Part shown: positions 59,521 through 64,000 of the stretch, piece after piece
How positions within the stretch are numbered: the first letter of the stretch is position 1
Layout of the letters: each line of letters opens with the position of its first letter
Assembly: GCF_001519075.1 (NCBI RefSeq)
Contig: NZ_KQ954246.1
Location: 682,001-746,000 of the forward strand
Length of the DNA: 64,000 nt
Reading direction: 5' to 3'
DNA from: Novosphingobium fuchskuhlense
Lineage (GTDB): Bacteria; Pseudomonadota; Alphaproteobacteria; Sphingomonadales; Sphingomonadaceae
Notes under the pieces: generated by a model
The model's input: only the letters and a program-made list of their open reading frames with translations
Told to the model about the DNA's origin: nothing
Database searches by the model: none
Program-made: the position numbers and the translations under genes

Positions 59521-61227
59521 TTACTGCTTGGCCTTGAGGGCCGCGCCGAGGATATCGCCCAGCGAAGCGCCGGCTTCCGACGAGCCGTACTGTTCCACGG
59601 CTTCCTTCTCTTCGGCGAGCTGGCGCGCCTTGACCGAGAAGTTGGGCTTCTTCGAGCGGTCGAAGCCGATGACCATGGCATCGAGCTTCTGGCCGACCTG
59701 GAAGCGGTCCGGACGCTGTTCGTCGCGGTCGCGGCCGAGGTCGGTGCGCTTGATGAAGCCGGTCGCGCCGTCTTCGCCGGCCTGCACTTCGAGGCCGCCA
59801 TCGCGGACTTCGAGAACAGTGACGGTGACGACTTCGCCGCGGCGGAGCGAGCCTGCGCCGCCGGCCGAAGCGCCGCCGGCCGCCGGAGCGCCCTTTTCAA
59901 GCTGCTTCATGCCGAGCGAGATGCGCTCCTTCTCCACATCGACGTCGAGCACGATGGCCGAAACCTGCTCGCCCTTGCGGTGCAGCGCCAGCGCGTCTTC
60001 GCCCGAGATGCCCCACGCGATGTCCGACATGTGGACCATGCCGTCCACGTCGCCATCGAGGCCGATGAACAGGCCGAATTCGGTCGCGTTCTTGACTTCG
60101 CCCTCGACGGTCGAGCCGACGGGGTGCGCTTCGGCGAAGGCTTCCCACGGGTTCTGCTGGGCCTGCTTGAGGCCGAGGCTGATGCGGCGCTTGTCGCTGT
60201 CGACCTCGAGCACGAGCACGTCGACTTCTTGCGAGGTCGAGACGATCTTGCCGGGGTGGACGTTCTTCTTGGTCCACGACATTTCCGAAACGTGGACGAG
60301 GCCTTCGATGCCCGCTTCCAGTTCGACGAACGCGCCGTATTCGGTGATGTTGGTGACAACGCCGTGCAGCTTCGCGCCGACCGGGTACTTGGCGGCCACG
60401 CCATCCCACGGATCGCTTTCAAGCTGCTTCATGCCGAGGCTGATGCGCTGCGTGTCCTGGTTGATGCGGATGATCTGCACCTTCACGGTATCGCCGATGG
60501 CGATGACTTCGCTGGGGTGGTTGACGCGCTTGTAGCTCATGTCGGTGACATGGAGCAGGCCGTCGATGCCGCCGAGGTCCACGAACGCACCGTAATCGGT
60601 GATGTTCTTGACCACGCCGTCGATGATCTGGCCTTCCTTGAGGTTCTGGATGAGGCCCGAACGCTGCTCGGCGCGGGTTTCCTCCAGCACAGCGCGGCGC
60701 GAGACCACGATGTTGCCGCGGCGGCGGTCCATCTTGAGGATCTGGAAAGGCTGCGGCATGTCCATCAGCGGGGTCACGTCGCGCACCGGGCGGATATCGA
60801 CCTGCGAGCCGGGCAGGAAGGCCACGGCGCCGTCGAGATCGACGGTGAAGCCGCCCTTGACGCGGCCGAAGATCACGCCCTCGACGCGCTTGCCTTCGCC
60901 GAATTCGGCCTCGAGCTTGTCCCAGGCGGCTTCGCGGCGGGCGCGGTCGCGGCTGAGCATCGCTTCGCCATCGGCGTTCTCGACGCGGTCGACGTAGACT
61001 TCGACTTCATCGCCGACCTTGAGGCCGTGCGGCTGGCCGGGCATCGCGAATTCGCGAAGCGGCACGCGGCCTTCGCTCTTGAGACCGACGTCGATGACGG
61101 CCTTGTCGTTTTCGATGGCGGTGACGGTGCCCTTGACGACCCGGCCTTCAAAGCCGCCATTGGCGGCGCCGCCGAGGGTTTCGTCGAGCATCGCGGCGAA
61201 ATCGTCGCGCGTGGGATGAGATGCCAT
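59521..61227 (-). CDS. rpsA: 30S ribosomal protein S1
   Basis: A 568-residue protein with six S1 (OB-fold) RNA-binding domains, recognisable by repeats such as GVVKNITDYGAFVDLGGIDG with LLHVTDMSY, GVVTNITEYGAFVELEAGIEG, and VKNATEFGLFIGLDGDVDGM. Repeated ISLGMKQLE linkers mark domain ends. S1 unfolds mRNA on the 30S subunit, which matters for leadered transcripts. An AGGA site lies about 10 bases before the ATG. The 209-base gap to ribH should hold its promoter; I see no clear consensus there. Confidence 0.97.
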   Translation of the reverse strand: MASHPTRDDFAAMLDETLGGAANGGFEGRVVKGTVTAIENDKAVIDVGLKSEGRVPLREFAMPGQPHGLKVGDEVEVYVDRVENADGEAMLSRDRARREAAWDKLEAEFGEGKRVEGVIFGRVKGGFTVDLDGAVAFLPGSQVDIRPVRDVTPLMDMPQPFQILKMDRRRGNIVVSRRAVLEETRAEQRSGLIQNLKEGQIIDGVVKNITDYGAFVDLGGIDGLLHVTDMSYKRVNHPSEVIAIGDTVKVQIIRINQDTQRISLGMKQLESDPWDGVAAKYPVGAKLHGVVTNITEYGAFVELEAGIEGLVHVSEMSWTKKNVHPGKIVSTSQEVDVLVLEVDSDKRRISLGLKQAQQNPWEAFAEAHPVGSTVEGEVKNATEFGLFIGLDGDVDGMVHMSDIAWGISGEDALALHRKGEQVSAIVLDVDVEKERISLGMKQLEKGAPAAGGASAGGAGSLRRGEVVTVTVLEVRDGGLEVQAGEDGATGFIKRTDLGRDRDEQRPDRFQVGQKLDAMVIGFDRSKKPNFSVKARQLAEEKEAVEQYGSSEAGASLGDILGAALKAKQ

Positions 61228-61436
61228 TGCTGGTAAGTCCTGTTATCGCTGTTTCCGGCCAGGCGGTTGTCTCCGCCGGTCTTTCACCGGGCTTCCGCAC
61301 CATGCGGACCCGGGGCAAGGGGCCGAACCATCTGCCGGGCCGAACGCCATGGCAGATATCCACACCGGAGCAGGCCCCGGCGCAGACGTGCGGCCCCTAG
61401 GTCAGGAGCCTGTAAAAAGCAAGCGAAAGCGCCGCT

Positions 61437-61856
61437 TCAGGCGAAACGGCTGCGCAGCGCGAGCAGCACCAGGGCAGCCTTGGCAGCTTCGCCGCCCTTG
61501 TCCTTCTGCGCCGGGTCGGCACGGACCAGCGCCTGCGCCTCGTTCTCCACAGTGAGGATGCCGTTGCCTACAGCGAGCCCGTCCATGGTGAGGGCCATGA
61601 CCCCGCGCGCGCTTTCGCCCGCCACGATCTCGAAGTGGTAGGTCTCGCCGCGGATCACCACGCCGATCGCAACATAGCCGTCATACTGGCCAGACTGGTC
61701 GGCCAGCACGATCGCGCCGGGAATTTCCAGCGCCCCGGGGACGGTGATGACCTCGACTGCGTGGCCTTCCGCCTCGAGCGCCGCGCGCGCGCCGGCGACC
61801 AGCATGTCGTTGAGGTCATCGTAGAAGCGGGCCTCGACAATGAGGAACTTTGCCAT
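61437..61856 (-). CDS. ribH: 6,7-dimethyl-8-ribityllumazine synthase
   Basis: A 139-residue enzyme for the penultimate step of riboflavin synthesis. FLIVEARFYDDLNDMLVAGA, VPGALEIPGAIV, and AIGVVIRGETYHFEIVAGES (with the catalytic His) are typical. It is the second gene of the ribB-ribH pair, 6 bases after ribB, so the two are cotranscribed. Confidence 0.95.
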   Translation of the reverse strand: MAKFLIVEARFYDDLNDMLVAGARAALEAEGHAVEVITVPGALEIPGAIVLADQSGQYDGYVAIGVVIRGETYHFEIVAGESARGVMALTMDGLAVGNGILTVENEAQALVRADPAQKDKGGEAAKAALVLLALRSRFA

Positions 61857-61862
61857 GCGCGC

Positions 61863-63131
61863 TTACTCCGCGGTGATCGGCTGTTCGCCGACGATGTTGA
61901 GGCCGTAGCCTTCGATGGCGACGATGTTGCGGTGGGAATTGGTGAGCAGGATCATGTCGTGGATGCCGAGATCCGCAAGGATCTGCGCGCCGATGCCATA
62001 GCTGCGCAGGTCCATGTCGCCGGTGCGCCCGGCGATCTCGGCCTGAAGGCCTTCGCTGCCACCGGGCATGAGCAGCACGATAATGCCAGAGCCCGCCTTG
62101 CCGATCTCGCTCATCGCGCGTTGCAGGCTGCGCTTGCGCGGTCCGGGCTGGCCGAGCACATCGGAGAGGATCGAGATGCCGTGCATGCGCACGAGGGTCG
62201 GCGCGGCAGGGTCGACCGCGCCCTTCTGCAGCACGAGGTGGACGACGCCATCGATCTTGTTGCGGTAGGTCTTGATCGTCCACTCGCCGCCGTAATCCGA
62301 ATGGAACGGCTGCTGGTCGATGCATTCGACGAGGTGGTCGTTGCGGCGACGATACTCGATAAGATCGCGGATCGTGCCCATCTTGAGGCCGTGGCGCCGT
62401 GCGAAGGGGACGAGATCGTCCATCCGCGCCATCGTGCCGTCGTCCTTCATGATCTCGCAGATCACGCCCGACGGGTTGAGTCCGGCAAGCCGCGAGATAT
62501 CGACCGCCGCTTCGGTGTGGCCGGCGCGGACGAGCACGCCGCCATCGCGCGCGATCAGCGGGAAGACGTGGCCCGGGGTGACGATGTCGTCCCTGGTCTT
62601 TGATGCATCGATCGCCACAGCGACAGTGCGCGCGCGGTCGGCGGCGGAAATGCCGGTGGTCACGCCCTCGCGCGCCTCGATCGAAACGGTGAAGGCGGTT
62701 TCATGGCGCGTGCCGTTGTTGCGGCTCATCAGCTCGAGCCCGAGCTGTTCGGTGCGGGTGCGGGTGAGGGTGAGGCAGATCAGGCCACGCCCGTGCGTCG
62801 CCATGAAGTTGACCGCATCAGGCGTCGCCATCTGCGCGGGGATGACGAGATCGCCCTCGTTTTCGCGGTCCTCGTCGTCGACAAGGATAAACATGCGCCC
62901 GTTGCGGGCCTCGTCGATGATTTCCTCGATGGGGACAAGCGCGGGCGTGTCGTCGCCTTCGCTCAGCACGCGTTCGAGTTTGGCGAGCGTGTCGGCGGTC
63001 GGATTCCAGCCGGGCAGGCCCGCATCGCGCAGGGTGTTGGCGTGGAGTCCGGCCGCGCGGGCAAGGCCGGAGCGGGACATGCCGCCATCAACGATGAGGC
63101 GGCGGATGCGATCAATGAGTTCACTGGACAT
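61863..63131 (-). CDS. ribB: 3,4-dihydroxy-2-butanone-4-phosphate synthase RibB with N-terminal HTH and degenerate GTP-cyclohydrolase-II-like domain
   Basis: A 422-residue three-part protein. Residues 1-60 look like an XRE-type helix-turn-helix (GGMSRSGLARAAGLHANTLR). Residues 65-265 are the DHBP synthase with its metal-site FILVDDEDRENEGDLVIPA, RAGHTEAAVDISRLAG and CEIMKDDGTMARMDDL. Residues 285-422 resemble GTP cyclohydrolase II (LVRMHGISILSDVLGQ; LRSYGIGAQILADLG) but the zinc-binding cysteines are missing, so that activity is probably lost. The ATG at 63131 is chosen; a GTG two codons upstream is possible. A palindrome lies 12 bases upstream. Confidence 0.93.
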   Translation of the reverse strand: MSSELIDRIRRLIVDGGMSRSGLARAAGLHANTLRDAGLPGWNPTADTLAKLERVLSEGDDTPALVPIEEIIDEARNGRMFILVDDEDRENEGDLVIPAQMATPDAVNFMATHGRGLICLTLTRTRTEQLGLELMSRNNGTRHETAFTVSIEAREGVTTGISAADRARTVAVAIDASKTRDDIVTPGHVFPLIARDGGVLVRAGHTEAAVDISRLAGLNPSGVICEIMKDDGTMARMDDLVPFARRHGLKMGTIRDLIEYRRRNDHLVECIDQQPFHSDYGGEWTIKTYRNKIDGVVHLVLQKGAVDPAAPTLVRMHGISILSDVLGQPGPRKRSLQRAMSEIGKAGSGIIVLLMPGGSEGLQAEIAGRTGDMDLRSYGIGAQILADLGIHDMILLTNSHRNIVAIEGYGLNIVGEQPITAE

Positions 63132-63142
63132 GAACACCTAGT

Positions 63143-63160
63143 CTCACATCGCAATGTGAG
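63143..63160. promoter_or_regulatory. Perfect palindrome upstream of ribB (putative operator)
   Basis: CTCACATCGCAATGTGAG has 7-bp perfect arms around CGCA, 12 bases before the ribB ATG. A partial second copy, TCACATTGAAGTGG, lies at 63176-63189. Position and symmetry suit binding by a dimeric HTH, possibly the one fused to RibB itself. Confidence 0.6.
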
Positions 63161-63207
63161 GTGCAATAGCCAGTATCACATTGAAGTGGGTAATTTCCGA
63201 ATTGATT

Positions 63208-63257
63208 CGCGATTTCAGGAGGTAATCGCGGGTAGGGGTGTCTGCGGGGACACACCT
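63208..63257. repeat. Two further inverted repeats in the ribB-TonB receptor divergent region
   Basis: CGCGATT/AATCGCG (63208-63214 and 63224-63230, 9-base spacer) and an imperfect AGGGGTGTC/GACACACCT hairpin (63234-63257). I see no RFN (FMN riboswitch) consensus. Confidence 0.45.
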
Positions 63258-63302
63258 CGGTGCAGGATGCCGCTACGGAATGGGCAAAATTTAATTGAGC
63301 GG

Positions 63303-63331
63303 TTGACAACGGGATGCGCCTGTTCTGTTCT
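63303..63331 (+). promoter_or_regulatory. Possible promoter of the TonB-dependent receptor gene
   Basis: A consensus -35 box TTGACA (63303-63308), 17 bases, then TGTTCT (63326-63331), about 60 bases before the ATG. The -10 match is weak. Confidence 0.35.
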
Positions 63332-63391
63332 GTACCCAGAAGGTCGACCCTCAAAAATGATGGGCGCCCGCTGAAGAGAGAGGATACTGAT

Positions 63392-64000
63392 ATGAGGGGC
63401 AAACTTACCCTGCTCGCAGGTGTGTGCGCAGCAGCCGTTGCAACGCCGTCGTTCGCGCAGAGCGCGCAGACCGCCGACAGCGGCCCGGGTGTCCAGGAAA
63501 TCATCGTGACCGCTCAGCGCCAGTCGCAGCGCCTGCAGACGGTGCCTATCGCGATCAGCGCCTTCACGGCCGAGAACCTGACCAAGCAGCAGATCCGCAA
63601 CCCGCTCGACCTGCAGCTTTCGCTGCCCAACATCACCTTCACCAAGACGAACTTCACCACCTCCAGCTTCACCATCCGCGGCATCGGTGACCTTTGCACC
63701 GGCGTGACCTGCGACAGCGCGACCGCGATCCACGTGAACGACGCGCCGCAGTTCTTCACCCGCCTGTTCGAAGGCGAGTTCTTCGATCTGGCGCAGGTCG
63801 AAGTGCTGCGCGGTCCGCAGGGCACCCTGTTCGGCCGCAACGCGACCTCGGGCGTGGTCAACTTCCGCACCGCCAAGCCAGACCTCAACGGTTTCGGCGC
63901 TGCCGGTGAAGCGGAATACGGCAACTACAACTCGATCCGCGTGAAGGGCATGATCAACGTGCCGATCAGCGAGACGCTGGCGGTGCGTGCGGCCGGCTAC
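63392..64000 (+). CDS. TonB-dependent outer-membrane receptor, 3' end missing
   Basis: The first 203 residues run to the window edge without a stop. A signal peptide (RGKLTLLAGVCAAAVATPSF, cleaved near FAQ) is followed by a TonB box (VQEIIVTAQRQ) and the plug domain: AENLTKQQIRNPLDLQLSLP, FTIRGIGD, LAQVEVLRGPQGTLFGRNAT and VVNFRTAKPD. An unusual TCTGVTCDS-like stretch (LCTGVTCDS) in the plug could form a disulfide. Such receptors import siderophores, vitamins, glycans or aromatics; the ligand is unknown. AGAGAGGA precedes the ATG. It is divergent from ribB. Confidence 0.93.
   Translation, partial: MRGKLTLLAGVCAAAVATPSFAQSAQTADSGPGVQEIIVTAQRQSQRLQTVPIAISAFTAENLTKQQIRNPLDLQLSLPNITFTKTNFTTSSFTIRGIGDLCTGVTCDSATAIHVNDAPQFFTRLFEGEFFDLAQVEVLRGPQGTLFGRNATSGVVNFRTAKPDLNGFGAAGEAEYGNYNSIRVKGMINVPISETLAVRAAGY

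Noticed and set aside
63132..63391. FMN riboswitch (RFN element) upstream of ribB
   Set aside because: None of the conserved RFN blocks is recognisable on the ribB strand; inverted repeats there look like protein-binding sites or simple hairpins.

Overview
This 64 kb window comes from the chromosome of a high-GC alphaproteobacterium, most likely a sphingomonad such as Novosphingobium or a close relative. The pointers are one bifunctional (p)ppGpp synthase/hydrolase, an F0 ATP synthase operon with two b-type subunits (b' and b) separated from F1, a cpdR response regulator next to an N-formylglutamate amidohydrolase, a SapC protein, AmpG-type and MHS-type transporters, a TonB-dependent receptor, an HTH-fused RibB, and GC-rich dispersed intergenic hairpin repeats. 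Coding density is high and most genes are core metabolism or information processing. I see no prophage, insertion sequence, CRISPR array or defence island.

Layout. 1-6.6 kb: the 3' end of rsh, a secreted M28 peptidase, an RTX calcium-binding protein, an RcnB-like protein and a flavin-binding PNPOx-like protein. 6.6-16.9 kb: ettA, a thiolase, an M20 amidohydrolase, a tyrosine phosphatase, a DUF1963 protein, icd, an enoyl-CoA hydratase and a secreted glycosidase-like protein. The thiolase and the hydratase carry similar 16-bp inverted repeats just upstream of their starts, which suggests one shared fatty-acid regulator. 16.9-26.1 kb: an acetyltransferase, rlmJ, tRNA-Val(GAC), cpdR, N-formylglutamate amidohydrolase, sapC, an FAD-linked 2-hydroxyacid dehydrogenase, a DEAD-box helicase, then a repeat-bearing, less GC-rich patch with a small membrane-protein gene. 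26.1-37.6 kb: uvrD, two tandem paralogous chemoreceptors, an MHS transporter, rluB-rsmD, a solitary Rieske oxygenase and ampG.

37.6-47.9 kb is a long minus-strand block. trpF-trpB-trpA-accD-folC links tryptophan, fatty-acid and folate synthesis; it starts from a promoter placed so that trpF mRNA would be leaderless. Then come a SIMPL protein, lapA-pyrF-GNAT, purB and radC-NRDE. 47.9-54.7 kb runs on the plus strand: ydbH-ynbE-ydbL (a putative inner-to-outer membrane lipid bridge) and atpI-atpB-atpE-atpF'-atpF, with a strong hairpin just after atpE. 54.7-64 kb: a large secreted repeat protein, an ATP-grasp ligase, gloB-lacI, rpsA, ribB-ribH and the start of a TonB-dependent receptor.

The best candidates for something under-described are regulatory. 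RibB has an N-terminal helix-turn-helix and a GTP-cyclohydrolase-like domain without zinc cysteines, and a perfect 7+7 bp palindrome lies directly upstream of its gene, which suggests autoregulation. The paired operators at the thiolase and hydratase genes, the leaderless promoters of trpF and uvrD, and a dispersed repeat that supplies the folC ribosome binding site also deserve attention. No wholly new multi-gene system is evident.
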